Source: Saccharomycopsis fibuligera x Saccharomycopsis cf. fibuligera
Taxonomy: Eukaryota > Ascomycota > Saccharomycetes > Ascoideales > Saccharomycopsidaceae
DNA: 64,000 bases
Assembly: GCA_001936135.1 (NCBI GenBank)
Contig: CP012816.1
Location: 3,903,501 to 3,967,500 of the forward strand
Direction of reading: 5' to 3'
In this document: piece after piece, positions 9,060 through 19,308 of the stretch
Numbering within the stretch: position 1 is the first letter of the stretch
Layout: each line of letters starts with the position of its first letter
Program-made: the position numbers and the translations under genes
The notes under the pieces: generated by a model
What the model saw: only the letters and a program-made list of their open reading frames with translations
Database searches by the model: none
Told to the model about the DNA's origin: nothing

Positions 9060-10247
9060 ATGGACCAACACCAGGCCAAGTCTGCCTCTGTTTTCCATAC
9101 TCTCTTCTGCGGATCTTCCAATATCGTCACTTTGCCCAATATGTCCACTGCCAGCGCGACTTCGTCCCCGCCGCCAAACAGCGCGGAAAGCGTGTGGCCA
9201 TACACGCCAGCTTTGGGAGCCAATGTCTATTACATCTGCTACTTTGCTATGCTATTGGGCGCAGAGCTTTACAACGCGCTCTCTTGCAAGATGAAGTACC
9301 ACCAGTACATCGTCGCCCAAACTCCGTTGTTTTTGGGGCTTGCCATGGAAGTTTTCGGCTACATGTTGCGTCTTCAAAGCCGTAGCAGGCCTACAACGCT
9401 CATCTACGCCGGCCAGAGTTTCCTTTTGCAATTCGCCCCAATGTTCATATCCGCAACGATGTACCTCAGATTTGCCGACCTCGTGAAGCACTTACAGTCA
9501 TCCCGGTACTGCTTAATACGCAAAACGTACTATATCCCGATGATCTTTATTTTGGCTGATGCTGTATCCGTGGGTTTCCAGTGCGGTGCTGGTGCAGTGG
9601 CTGTTCTTTATGAGGACCAAAGAGTCGTGAGCAAAGCATTATCTACGTGTGGGTCTGCCCTTCGCTTGGCTTCCCTCGCTGGATTTCTCGCATTGATGTT
9701 GCATTACTGGTATAAACTTATCGTTCGACAAAAAGTGTCGTTTTACCCCGCCAGATGCGCCTCGCCCACACCATGGTCGATTTCTGCAGTCGCCCGTCGC
9801 TTGAGAGGAGGGGCAAGCAGCGCCAATGATAACAACCGCAATGCCAGCAGCAACGATAATAATGACAATAACACAGTCATTGTGAATAGAACTTCTCTTA
9901 TGACTATGACCTCGGACTTCAATGATTACAGCATGGATCTGGACAAGTGTGAGCTTTTGCTATCTAACGACTTGCCAGTATGGGGCAACTGGCTCCACGC
10001 AATCATTTGCTTGGTATTTGCCGCTATCTTGGTCCTCGTCAGATCATCATATACTTTTGCCATGTTCTATCAAGGTTACAGTGGCTACTCAATGTCGTTG
10101 TCTTCTGAAGAAAGTAAAATGCTTATCTTTGATTCTACCATGCTTGCTCAAGGCTGTTTGGCAATGGCCACCGTAAATTATGCTCGGCTTTTCTATCGTT
10201 TGGCTGACTATCGTCAACGGTCCTTTGATACTCATTTGATGTATTAA
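9060..10247 (+). CDS. RTA1-like seven-helix membrane protein
   Basis: A multi-pass protein of the fungal RTA1/RTM1/RSB1 family, whose members sit in the plasma membrane and affect lipid asymmetry, sphingoid-base export or tolerance to toxic amphiphiles. The family opening is visible: a WPYTPALGANVYYICYF stretch entering TM1, then a long helix ending in GLAMEVFGYMLRLQ (TM2), a QSFLLQFAPMFISATMYL segment, a QCGAGAV segment, and two C-terminal hydrophobic segments. A Ser/Asn-rich loop of ~75 residues between the fifth and sixth helices is longer than usual. The start is uncertain: ATGs at 8949, 9060 (chosen, 395 residues) and 9141 share the frame, and 9141 would leave a 20-residue tail before TM1. 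The frame open from 8925 starts at a TTG. Transported substrate unknown. Confidence 0.8.
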   Translation: MDQHQAKSASVFHTLFCGSSNIVTLPNMSTASATSSPPPNSAESVWPYTPALGANVYYICYFAMLLGAELYNALSCKMKYHQYIVAQTPLFLGLAMEVFGYMLRLQSRSRPTTLIYAGQSFLLQFAPMFISATMYLRFADLVKHLQSSRYCLIRKTYYIPMIFILADAVSVGFQCGAGAVAVLYEDQRVVSKALSTCGSALRLASLAGFLALMLHYWYKLIVRQKVSFYPARCASPTPWSISAVARRLRGGASSANDNNRNASSNDNNDNNTVIVNRTSLMTMTSDFNDYSMDLDKCELLLSNDLPVWGNWLHAIICLVFAAILVLVRSSYTFAMFYQGYSGYSMSLSSEESKMLIFDSTMLAQGCLAMATVNYARLFYRLADYRQRSFDTHLMY

Positions 10248-10421
10248 GCATTGTGCCAGCTAGCTTCGATTGGGTTTGATAATCGTTATATTTATGCAAT
10301 ACTTTTATGTTTAGCCCTCTGGAGCTCCAATTCAAGACAGACGCTTATTCTACGTATACACGTCCATCGCAATGGTTTTGTAAGTATATTATAAAGTTGT
10401 TTTTAGTTATTAGTGTTGTTT

Positions 10422-10477
<56 letters not shown>

Positions 10478-10837
10478 TTGAAGCCAATGCACGCTTTTGT
10501 TTATTGCTATTATTTTTGTGTATATAACAGCGTTGCGTACGTGCATGTAAGCCAACAAAGTGCCAATAATGGGCATTACAACAAAACAAAAGTAAAGGGA
10601 ATACTGACTTAACGCTAGAAAATGTAAATATAAAGATGCAAAGTAGCTAATTCTAGTTTAGTTTATGTTATCTGGAATTGAAAGTGGAAACAAACAAACG
10701 GAATTACAAACAAAGAGCAAAATTAAGATAATAAAAATGTGAAAAACGATATATAATTTCTAGAAGTGAAAACAAGCAGACAAGAGAGGAAAAAAAAAAG
10801 TAAAGCATACGCCTGGATATGCAGGGGAAAAAACCCT
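10248..10837. other. Intergenic, convergent RTA1-like / SEC9
   Basis: AT-rich 3' flanks with a pure T run of about 34 nt at 10438-10471. No gene recognised. Confidence 0.55.
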
Positions 10838-12244
10838 TTACTTATGAGTAATAGCATACAAACGGTCCTTGTTTTGTTGCACCCCAATATCCAACTGATC
10901 CATACTGTCTTCCACATACCGGAGTCTTTCATTTTGTTTATCTACTTCATCACTTTGAGACTGAGCCAATTTTTTTAATCTTGCAGCATATCCGTGGATC
11001 TCATTCAAATTGTGGCCAATTTGCAATTCTTTTTCTTCTTCTTCAGAATCTTCTTCGTCAAACAAATATTTACGATGTTGCTGTAATGCCGCGTCTCTAG
11101 TTTTCCGTTCTTCTGCGGTACCGTTTCTATTATCAACATATAAATTCTCTTTAATTCTTCGTTCACTCTGTTGAAATTCGGTTCTTTGTTGATCAGATAA
11201 TGCTTTATCAGCGATAATTTCTGCTCTGAGTTTTTCTTCTCTTTGTTTTAACCTATGTTTCTTATTGAATGGGTTTTGTGGGGCTCTAAAAACATTACCA
11301 GCGGTTCTTAATTCTTTGGCTCTTTCGGTACCAAGTCTATTCTGTGTATGTGCTAATCTCAAATTGTTTTCCGTCATATACATTTGAGTGGATTGGTTAC
11401 CCAACATCCCCATGGTATTTTGACCAGAAAGTTCTGCTTCTCTAGCCATTTCCAACGTACGTTGAGTAGAAGCAAGAGACTTGTCTCTAGTAAAAGATAA
11501 TTCTCCCTTGATATCTTCTAACTCTTCTTCTTCTTCTTGTTTCGCCTTTTCTTCTTCCGTCATTTCTGGCTGATATGGCTGTTGCAGTTGTTGATGTAAC
11601 TGGTCTTGTTCGTAACCGTAACCGTTGCCATTGCCATGGCCATTGTTGTATGGGGCTCCTGACGGGGCATTCAAATCTTCTTCGTCGTCACCATAGCCAT
11701 TACTTGAAGCTGGATTGTAAATGTTTGCTGGAGCATTCAAATCATCTTCATCATAAGTAGCAGCACTCAAGCCGTATTGCCCACCATTAAAACTATTAGC
11801 AGGTGGTTCTCCTTGACCTAAATTTTGTTGTGATTGTGGAAGCCCGCCACCATTACTATGCTGATATGAGGCATTATTAAACCCTTGAATTCTCGCCACC
11901 TCTTCCTTATGTTTTTTCTCTCTAGCAACGCGCTTCTTGTAGTCCTGATATGTTTCTTCATAATTAGCAGTCTCTTGAGCAGCACTGAATGGTCCGCCAA
12001 CACCATCATTAATTCTAGCTCTTCCATCAGCACTCACTGGAGCACTATTACCTTTATACTGTGGTCCGTTATGAGCAGGTTCAAAACGTGGTTGAAGTGG
12101 TCCTCTTTTTTTTTGAGCAGCATAATCTTTGAATGCTTCAAACTTGTTTTCCCTCACTGGTTGCATTGAAGCGCTGCCGTATGGATTGTAATCATCATCT
12201 TCCTCTTTGGCTTCCTGTTTCTTCTTTCTGCTAAAAATTCCCAT
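10838..12244 (-). CDS. SEC9: t-SNARE Sec9 (SNAP-25 family)
   Basis: Sec9 pairs with Sso1/2 and Snc1/2 to fuse secretory vesicles with the plasma membrane. The 468-residue protein begins MGIFSRKKK and has a long low-complexity N-terminal half rich in Asn, Gly and Gln with DDLNAP repeats. Two SNARE helices follow: Qb (~residues 255-320, around DIKGELSFTRDKSLASTQRTLEMA) and Qc (C-terminal, around HGYAARLKKLAQ to IGVQQNKDRLYAIT), joined by a basic linker with NPFNKKHRLKQREEK. The NPF in that linker is conserved in yeast Sec9. The start is the first ATG; six upstream codons in frame have none. The gene is shorter than S. cerevisiae Sec9 (651 residues), the loss being in the N-terminal tail. It is divergent from RBG1. 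Confidence 0.93.
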   Translation of the reverse strand: MGIFSRKKKQEAKEEDDDYNPYGSASMQPVRENKFEAFKDYAAQKKRGPLQPRFEPAHNGPQYKGNSAPVSADGRARINDGVGGPFSAAQETANYEETYQDYKKRVAREKKHKEEVARIQGFNNASYQHSNGGGLPQSQQNLGQGEPPANSFNGGQYGLSAATYDEDDLNAPANIYNPASSNGYGDDEEDLNAPSGAPYNNGHGNGNGYGYEQDQLHQQLQQPYQPEMTEEEKAKQEEEEELEDIKGELSFTRDKSLASTQRTLEMAREAELSGQNTMGMLGNQSTQMYMTENNLRLAHTQNRLGTERAKELRTAGNVFRAPQNPFNKKHRLKQREEKLRAEIIADKALSDQQRTEFQQSERRIKENLYVDNRNGTAEERKTRDAALQQHRKYLFDEEDSEEEEKELQIGHNLNEIHGYAARLKKLAQSQSDEVDKQNERLRYVEDSMDQLDIGVQQNKDRLYAITHK

Positions 12245-12880
12245 TATTGTATTCTTTTTCACCCCTTTTTTTCTTCTATTATTCTAATATTATAGCTATG
12301 CGATATGTTTATTTTAATAATAAATGTAGTAATATATAACAACCAAGACGGAAACGTCAAATAAACCTTTGTGGCTATAATTATCCTCATAAATTGGCAA
12401 CTGAAACCATAAATGTAGTCATATCTCTGGTAACATAAATTGACAGCTAGCAGGAAACGAAAAGAAACGAGGGCGGCGCATAGACTTAGATGTCACCCGG
12501 CTTGATTTAAGATGGAGGAGTTGAGGTTCAAAACATCTCTAATGTGGGAAATATCCGAGATTAAGTCCCACCAATGAAGGGAATGAAGGGGCTAGAGGCC
12601 GGAACTAATCTTTGAACAGGTAAACTAATACCACTACAAGACCTGAAGGTCACCGTTGTATGTTTGAGTAGACTGAATCAATATTAAATCATTTCCTTGG
12701 AGTGTCCACTGCTGGTCCTTCCTATAGTATACTATTAGGCCGGGTAATACTTGGATTTGGCAATTTCCAAATTTTTCTAACATCAGTGATTAACGCATTG
12801 CAACAAGAAGAGAGAAGGACCAAGAGTGTCTGATGATAGATTGATATCAAAGTGCACAACAATATACACAGTATTGCAAA
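12245..12880. other. Divergent promoter SEC9 / RBG1
   Basis: About 640 bp, moderately AT-rich. No confident regulatory motif was picked out. Confidence 0.5.
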
Positions 12881-14071
12881 ATGGGAATTGTGTAAGTAAT
12901 TTACATATTTCTTTTTATTTTATTGGCGCAATGCTAAAGTATGAATTGCCAACCCATTTACTAACACTATTATAGAGAAAAAATTCAACAGATTGAGCAA
13001 GAAATTTCCAGAACTCAAAAGAACAAGGCCACAGAATACCATCTCGGTTTACTCAAAGGGAAGCTTGCGCGTTACAGAAGAGAACTTCTTGAGCCAGCAC
13101 CAGGTTCCAGTGGCGGGAAAGGTCAAGGTTTCGAAGTGGCTAAAAGTGGTGATGCAAGAGTGGTGTTGATTGGGTTTCCATCGGTAGGGAAATCCAGTTT
13201 TTTAAATAAAGTCACTAGAACCAAATCTGAAATCGCACATTACGCATTTACGACTTTAACTTCAGTGCCTGGTGTGTTGGAATACCAAGGCGCAGAAATT
13301 CAGATCGTTGATTTGCCTGGGATCATTAAAGGTGCCAATGATGGTAGAGGTAGAGGTAGACAGGTAGTGGCTACGGCAAAAACTGCTGATTTGGTACTTA
13401 TGGTGCTTGACGCCACTAAAGGTAAAGATCAAAGAGCAATTTTGGAAAGAGAATTAGAGGCAGTGGGGATTAGATTAAATAAAGAAAAACCAAACATTTA
13501 TTTCAAGGAGAAGAAAACTGGTGGGATTAAATTCACTACTACTTCTCCACCAAAATATTTGAGTGAGAAAGTTGTGATTGGCATTCTTAGAGACTACAGA
13601 ATTCATAATGCTGATGTGTTAATCAGAGACGAAAATGCCACTATTGATGATTTTATTGATGTATTAAACGAAAAACATATCAGGTATGTCAGATGTGTTT
13701 ATGTTTATAACAAAATTGATTCTGTTTCATTAGAAGAAGTGGATCGTATTGCTAGAGAACCATATACTGTGGTGATGAGTGTGGAACTAGATTTGGGGGT
13801 TCAAGAAGTAGTGGAAGAAATTTGGCACAATTTGAATTTGATTAAGGTGTACACTAAGAAAAGAGGTGTTCTTCCAAATTTCGATGACCCATTGGTCATT
13901 AAGTCTAATAGTACGTTGGAAACGATTTGCAATTCGGTGCACAGAGATTTGAAAAATAACTTCAAGTATGGACTTGTGTGGGGTACGAGTGCTAAACATT
14001 CTCCACAAAAATGTGGTCTTAATCATAAAGTCGAGGATGAAGATGTGATTTCTATTGTTGCTAAAGTCTAG
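12881..14071 (+). CDS. RBG1: DRG-family GTPase Rbg1, two exons
   Basis: Rbg1 (DRG1 type) is a ribosome-associated GTPase that acts with Tma46 in translation elongation. Exon 1 is only 11 nt (12881-12891, donor GTAAGT); exon 2 is 12976-14071, after branch point TTACTAAC (~12958-12965) and acceptor TAG at 12973-12975. The 84-nt intron keeps the frame and yields [20 protein letters not shown], the standard family N-terminus; total 368 residues against 369 in S. cerevisiae. G motifs are intact: GFPSVGKSS (~residue 70), [16 protein letters not shown], and NKID. The C-terminal ~75 residues form the TGS domain ([13 protein letters not shown] onward). The unspliced frame would begin at a non-ATG codon, so splicing is needed. 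Confidence 0.94.
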
Positions 14072-14317
14072 TTATTTTTTAATTTGAATGTTCTGCCTTG
14101 TTTTGTTTTACTATGTGATTTTCAGCGTAGGCTATAGAGGTTGCAAGTCTAGAGTTGCCACATCATCTGTCTAATCGAAATAGTAGAGTCCAACCAGGCA
14201 ATAAGATAGATGCAGAAAATGTATTGGCAATAAAAGTACAAAGTAAAAAAAATCTAGTATCTATGTACAGGATAAGCCATGAAATGATGAAATAGCAGAA
14301 AAAAAGCTAAATTAAAG

Positions 14318-14355
<38 letters not shown>

Positions 14356-14560
14356 AAAAAGTATAAGTGTAAAAAACTTGAATAGAACAGAATTATAGAC
14401 AAAAAATGACATTAATAACGAAATAAAATCAAATCTAGTCATCGCCAGTGCAAAAATTAATAAGAAAACCAAAATTATCATTGTCCACATCACAAACTGG
14501 AACATAGGCTGATTATCTTTTCTGTAAAACTGGGTTTCAAATTAAAAGAAACAAAAAAAC

Positions 14561-14594
<34 letters not shown>

Positions 14595-14622
14595 AAATAA
14601 AATAAGAAACTTCTTACTCTTC
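14072..14622. other. Intergenic, convergent RBG1 / PAM18
   Basis: Shared 3' flank with two long A runs: A36 at 14318-14353 and A31 at 14562-14592. No gene recognised. Confidence 0.6.
14318..14353. repeat. A36 homopolymer
   Basis: Uninterrupted A run between convergent RBG1 and PAM18. A second A31 run lies at 14562-14592, 30 bp beyond the PAM18 stop. Confidence 0.85.
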
Positions 14623-15120
14623 TCATTTGTTTTTCAAGCCGCCCCTTTTTTCTAAAAAGTCCTTGGCTTCGTTAATCTTCGTGGCCAAGTATGGAGAACC
14701 GCCTTTATCCGGGTGGTTCAATAACATGATACGTCTATGATTTTCCTTCAACTTCGATTTGGACAATGTACTTTCTCTCAAATTCAAGATCTGTAGCGCT
14801 TCTTTAGCTGACATCTTTTGACCAAATCCACCTTTATAGAAAGCTTTACCATTAATTCCCGGCTGAGGTTTCTTGAAAAAACCAGCAGCGAAATAGGCCA
14901 CTGTGAAAGCACCGATGGTGGTGATGTATGGATGATCGGAGCAAAAGCCATAAGCGGAGTTAAAGTATTGTTCAGCAGTCGATTCAGGCTTCTTAAGAGA
15001 AGCAGTACCGGCACCACCAATAGTAGAATTAATGTTGCTATCCACCGAGTCGCCGAGCTCTGCTTCACGCTGATGTCTTCTGAGATATTCGAGCTCTTGC
15101 TGTTGTGCAGTAGCCATCAT
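14623..15120 (-). CDS. PAM18: TIM23 motor J-protein Pam18/Tim14
   Basis: Pam18 stimulates the ATPase of mitochondrial Hsp70 (Ssc1) in the PAM import motor at the TIM23 channel of the inner membrane. The 165-residue protein has an intermembrane-space N-tail, one transmembrane segment (residues ~65-82, YITTIGAFTVAYFAAGFF) and a matrix J domain whose HPD triad lies at residues 136-138 within LLNHPDKGGSP. The end INEAKDFLEKRG is typical. Two consecutive ATGs stand at the start; the first was used. Length fits the family (168 in S. cerevisiae). It is divergent from RLP24, with a shared ~480-bp promoter. Confidence 0.95.
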   Translation of the reverse strand: MMATAQQQELEYLRRHQREAELGDSVDSNINSTIGGAGTASLKKPESTAEQYFNSAYGFCSDHPYITTIGAFTVAYFAAGFFKKPQPGINGKAFYKGGFGQKMSAKEALQILNLRESTLSKSKLKENHRRIMLLNHPDKGGSPYLATKINEAKDFLEKRGGLKNK

Positions 15121-15385
15121 GTATGTATATTGTTTGCTATGTTATTATTATTGTATATTAAAAAGATGAAACCTTTTGATTATGGGTTATATGGGTTTCC
15201 CAATAGTTTATAGTGATATATATATGAAACTTGTAAGCTACTGTCACAGATCAGTACCTAGTCTTCGTCTTCAGCATATATATCTCAGAGTAACTGCCGT
15301 TTACTAAATTTTCTCATTCTGAAAAGTCGAATTTCGATTGACCGCAAATAGAAGCGGGTAATACAATTTTGACAGTTTGTTAGAG

Positions 15386-15391
15386 CACGTG
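15386..15391. promoter_or_regulatory. Cbf1-type E-box between PAM18 and RLP24
   Basis: CACGTG followed by AT gives, on the minus strand, ATCACGTG, which matches the Cbf1 consensus RTCACRTG exactly. In CUG-Ser yeasts Cbf1 helps control ribosomal and respiratory genes. Either neighbour could be the target. Inference from motif only. Confidence 0.45.
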
Positions 15392-15413
15392 ATCGCATCT
15401 CTGCGCAGAAAAA

Positions 15414-15445
<32 letters not shown>

Positions 15446-15460
15446 TTTGCAGAAAACAGA

Positions 15461-15470
15461 AAAAATTTTT
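15461..15470 (+). promoter_or_regulatory. RRPE-like element upstream of RLP24
   Basis: AAAAATTTTT about 130 bp before the RLP24 ATG resembles the ribosomal RNA processing element (core AAAAATTTT) found before ribosome-biogenesis genes. A long T run (about 15414-15439) lies just upstream. Confidence 0.4.
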
Positions 15471-15599
15471 GTTAGTGAATATTAGAACACAGACATTATA
15501 CTATTATCGTTACTACCCCAGCAGCCGATAACATCACTGCTACTATTATCAAACCTATTCAACTCACCAGTGCAGTATATTATATTATAAAAATTCAGT

Positions 15600-16668
15600 A
15601 TGAGAATTTACCAATGCCATTTCTGCTCCTCTCCAGTCTACGTATGTTTTGCTATTATTATCGTTTTATGATATTAAATGATATTGAATGATTTGGGATT
15701 GATTACCGAATGAATGGGATTAGTAGAGGGTTTATTTAAGATGTGGTAAGATTGAAGTAACTACTCAGTTTCAATTTAAAGAAAGTGATTATATAATAAA
15801 AGCTGCTGGGATAAGTTTGGTAAAGATGAATAAAAGCGTTAAGTTGTTTGAAGATGAGCTTTATGCCAGGTAATAGTTTTCATTATTGTACTATATTCAA
15901 ATTTAACAAACCCATTGATTTCCAGAGACACCTTTAATAATCTCAATAATCGTTGATCTTCCCCGAATCAAAGTTTAGTTTATTTGTTCCAATTCTGTAT
16001 TATTAAATCCTCATCTTATCTACTTTTCTCATTTTTTTCATAAGTTAGCCCACTTTACTAACTCTATTCTTTAGCCTGGTCATGGAATAATGTTTGTGCG
16101 TAATGATGCCAAAGAATTCAGATTTTGTCGTTCCAAGTGCCACAAAGCCTTCAAACACCGCCGTAACCCAAGAAAATTGAAGTGGACCAAGGCTTTTAGA
16201 AAAGCTGCTGGTAAAGAGCTTGCCGTGGATTCTACCTTAACCTTCAGTGCCAGAAGAAATGTTCCAGTAAGATACAACAGAAACATGGTTGAAACCACAT
16301 TGAAAGCCATGGAAAGAGTGGAAGAGATAAGGCAAAAACGTGAAAGAGCCTTCTACAAAAATAGAATGCTGGGTAACAAAGAAAGAGAATTGGCTAATGA
16401 TAAGAAATTGGTTGAAGCAAACCCAGAATTATTGAGAATGAGAGAAGTGGAGATTGCTCAAAAATTAGCTAAACAACAAGCCAAGGAAGAAAAGAATGCT
16501 CAAATTGAAGACGATGAAGCAGAACCAGAACAAGCTAGTGAAGATGAAGCTATGGATATCAGTGAAGATGAAGAAGCTTCTGAAGAAAGTGAAAGTGAAC
16601 AACATAAACAAAAGATTCTTCTCAAAAACAAGAGAAAGACCAAGAGACCACTTAAATTCAAGGCTTAA
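15600..16668 (+). CDS. RLP24: 60S assembly factor Rlp24, two exons
   Basis: Rlp24 is the placeholder for ribosomal protein eL24 on pre-60S particles and recruits the AAA-ATPase Drg1 in the cytoplasm. Exon 1 is 15600-15641 ([14 protein letters not shown], donor GTATGT) and exon 2 is 16075-16668 ([15 protein letters not shown] onward, branch TTACTAAC near 16055, acceptor TTAG). The 433-nt intron is the longest found in this window. The product is 211 residues; Cys6, Cys9, Cys32 and Cys36 form the zinc site. The helix FYKNRM-x-GNKERE contains a CTG codon, read as Ser. The C-tail is acidic, then basic (Drg1-binding region). Exon 2 opened at its own ATG (16090) would lose half of the zinc site, so the spliced model is preferred. 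Confidence 0.95.
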
Positions 16669-17490
16669 ACAAAGTTGAATTTTTTTGTTCGTATTTAGCC
16701 GTTTTTTTCATCTCTTTTGCTTCCATTATTTTTTTTCTTTTTTTTTTTTTTTTGAGTTGAAATTTGGTTTTCTTTTGATCTGGTATTGGTTTGTGTTCAT
16801 TAGACTTTTGCTTTATGATTTATTAGTAAAAAAAGAAAAATATTGGTATTTAATTAGCAAAATAGCTCGAATGAGCAGCAGCTTTGCTTGAGCTACATGG
16901 CATTTAAATACATTTGCATATATATATGGCGGACCAGTCTTATTGAGCTGCTTATTTCCATGAACTTCGTTCTTTTTTTTTATACGAATATCTCTTAACT
17001 TTTTATCACTATTTAGTTTTTGTCTATCTTTTTCTCATTTCTTTACCTTTGTTATCCATTATCTTACCTTTTACTTCTGTTTGTTTTTTATCCTGTATAG
17101 TTACTACCTGGTTAATTTACTTTTACTTGATTCAAAGAAACTGGGAACATACGCTTAATGTAAATGATAGGTACTACTGGAGGTCTGCTAAATTACTGAC
17201 AATGTGATCCTCAGTTTTCCAGCAATAACTAAAGCGTCAAACAAATGTTCAAAGATATATATGATTGATGAAACAAGGTTAAAAAATTTCTATGAAATTT
17301 CCCGTGCTTATATATATATGTTTTTGTACAAAGAATACATCTTTCTCCTGACTTCGCACAATCAGTTTTATTTAATAAAAATGGTGTCAATGTAAATTAA
17401 GAGATATCATTTGTGTCTAAAGATATAAAACATGATTAATAATAGAATATTCAAGATTTTATTTCGAAATAAGCAGAAAGTAACAAAAAA
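16669..17490. other. Intergenic, convergent RLP24 / TRM61-like
   Basis: About 820 bp, AT-rich, with T runs near 16736-16753 and TATATA stretches near 16919 and 17311. A 63-codon frame at 17204-17395 shows no resemblance to a family. No RNA gene could be supported. Confidence 0.5.
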
Positions 17491-18975
17491 TCAGACCAAC
17501 AGTTTCACAAACTCACTTTTATCTCTAAGCACACTTCTTTCAGGTACTTTTTTGAAAATTGCTAAAAATCCACCGCCCATAGTTTTCACTGCGACTTTTG
17601 GCCTACATACTATACCCACTCTTTCTTCACCATTGAAAGCACTATCAGTTTTACTGTCAGCGCCGGTCGCTGTTTCAGCAGCAGTGGTAGAATCATTGCT
17701 AACAGAATCCGCTGAGATTGCAGAAGCAGTAGCTGTAGTTGAAGTAGCAGCTTTCTTCTTGATCAAACTCGTGCGTAAATCCCACTCACGCATCCCCGCC
17801 CCAATGCCTGGCATCAATTCAAATGTTTTGATAAAACTTAGTTTTATTTCGCCCTTGGATCCATTAATCAAGTTCAAAATGTCCAAAAATTGAGTTATGG
17901 AGGGTTGAAAAACGACTAATGGAGCATCAGGTTTAAGATATTCTGAAATTGCAGCGATGTGATCTACTGGATCTGGCATATCTAAGAAACAGCCGCTTAA
18001 AAAAGGTTTAGTTTTCTTCACCTGTTTCCCTTCGTTTCTTTCTGCCACGTCTCTTTGCTCAACCTCTTTTGAGCTAACTTCTAAGCCAACGCCAGAAGAA
18101 GAAGCTTTATCTGTAAGTTTTGCTTCTTCCCACTTGGCCCACTTCGCAGCTTCACTATCAAGCCATTGTGTTGGTCCCTCAACATGATGAAATTCAACAT
18201 TACCATAATATAATCCTCTACGAAACCCTTTAACGTTTTTTTTAGCTCTGTTCAAATGATTCAAGTTACAATCCAATGAATGTAAGATTCCTCCGCGAAG
18301 TTCATTGTCTTGGAAAAGCTTAGCGTAGGCATTAGCTGGATGTAAAAGTTTGCTTAGAGTTAATGTTAATGATCCATGTCCCGCTCCGGCTTCAAGAAGC
18401 TGTATCGGGGGCTCCTCAAGTTGATATTTTGTGGTGGTCTGTGTAGCAGGGCTATTGGAAATGGAAATAGAGGCATCGGTATCGATGGTACCGTTTGTAG
18501 TGCTTGTTGGTTCATTGGTCACTGGCTTGATGACAGGATAATCAACATGAATGTCCGCCAAAGTGGCAATAATAGCAGCATCTAAAGCATAAATTGGCTG
18601 AGCATCTCTTTTAGTCAATCTGACGTATTCTTCCAAAGTTGGATGAGTAATTACAAATGACGTTGGTTTCCGTATCTTTTGCTCTTTTAATGTTTCTGCG
18701 CCGGCATTGGAAACATCTTGCGCAGCTTGGATCTTTTGGCCCTTAGATTTGGAATGTTGGGAATGTATTACTGTTCTTGGGTCTGATCCTATGATGTCAG
18801 CGTGATTAACGTTTCCCTTCTGAGTTCCTAGGGTCTTGGACTCGTCAAGGGAATCAATGAGCCAAATGTTTTCTGGGCGGTTGATTTGTCGTACTAGGGC
18901 ATTATCGCCTGGGCGGAAAGCGTTGGTGGAAACAGCCCTTTTGGCATTAGTGAGCACAAAACGGGTCCTTATCAT
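17491..18975 (-). CDS. TRM61/GCD14-like tRNA methyltransferase, probably mitochondrial
   Basis: A 494-residue SAM-dependent methyltransferase of the tRNA m1A58 (Trm61/GCD14) type. The motif I glycine loop LLEAGAGHGSLTLTLSKLLHP (~residue 193) and the catalytic-region FLDMPDPVDHI (~338; Trm61 has a related FLDLPxP) are clear. GDNALVR near residue 25 corresponds to the family's N-terminal β-barrel entry. The first ~20 residues (MIRTRFVLTNAKRAVSTNAF) are basic, lack acidic residues and suit a mitochondrial presequence. Two Ser/Thr-rich insertions make it longer than nuclear Trm61. It may therefore be a fungal mitochondrial counterpart of human TRMT61B; substrate is inferred. It is divergent from the small ORF at 19309. 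Confidence 0.7.
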   Translation of the reverse strand: MIRTRFVLTNAKRAVSTNAFRPGDNALVRQINRPENIWLIDSLDESKTLGTQKGNVNHADIIGSDPRTVIHSQHSKSKGQKIQAAQDVSNAGAETLKEQKIRKPTSFVITHPTLEEYVRLTKRDAQPIYALDAAIIATLADIHVDYPVIKPVTNEPTSTTNGTIDTDASISISNSPATQTTTKYQLEEPPIQLLEAGAGHGSLTLTLSKLLHPANAYAKLFQDNELRGGILHSLDCNLNHLNRAKKNVKGFRRGLYYGNVEFHHVEGPTQWLDSEAAKWAKWEEAKLTDKASSSGVGLEVSSKEVEQRDVAERNEGKQVKKTKPFLSGCFLDMPDPVDHIAAISEYLKPDAPLVVFQPSITQFLDILNLINGSKGEIKLSFIKTFELMPGIGAGMREWDLRTSLIKKKAATSTTATASAISADSVSNDSTTAAETATGADSKTDSAFNGEERVGIVCRPKVAVKTMGGGFLAIFKKVPERSVLRDKSEFVKLLV

Positions 18976-19308
18976 TTTTTGGTAGGTGATTTTGTGATTC
19001 AGTAGTTGGCTGCGATGGAAGCCGTTATAGGAGTACTTATTTCTGGAGATGATGTTGGAAGGTGAAAATTTTCATAGTGTGCGATTTCGAATTTGGTTTT
19101 TCTGCATGTTTGGATTAGCCAAAGCCTCGGGACGCCATTTCTGCTGCTCCAATTGTTGTGTACACTGTGCAGTCCATAGACAGCAGCCCAGGTTTCTGGC
19201 TTTTTATCTTCAAAGATTACACTCTCTTATTTATTACAGCACGCATCATCTTCTGCTTCCCACTGTCCCCTATATCTATTATCTTTTTGCTTTAATTTAC
19301 ACGTTTAA
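18976..19308. other. Divergent promoter, TRM61-like / possible TEN1
   Basis: 333 bp between two outward genes. No motif singled out. Confidence 0.5.

Noticed and set aside
10307-10612. 101-codon plus frame with long Phe run
   Set aside because: Translation of the T homopolymer in the intergenic space.
15642-16074. Search for an intronic snoRNA in RLP24
   Set aside because: No matched C/D boxes or clear H/ACA layout could be found by eye.
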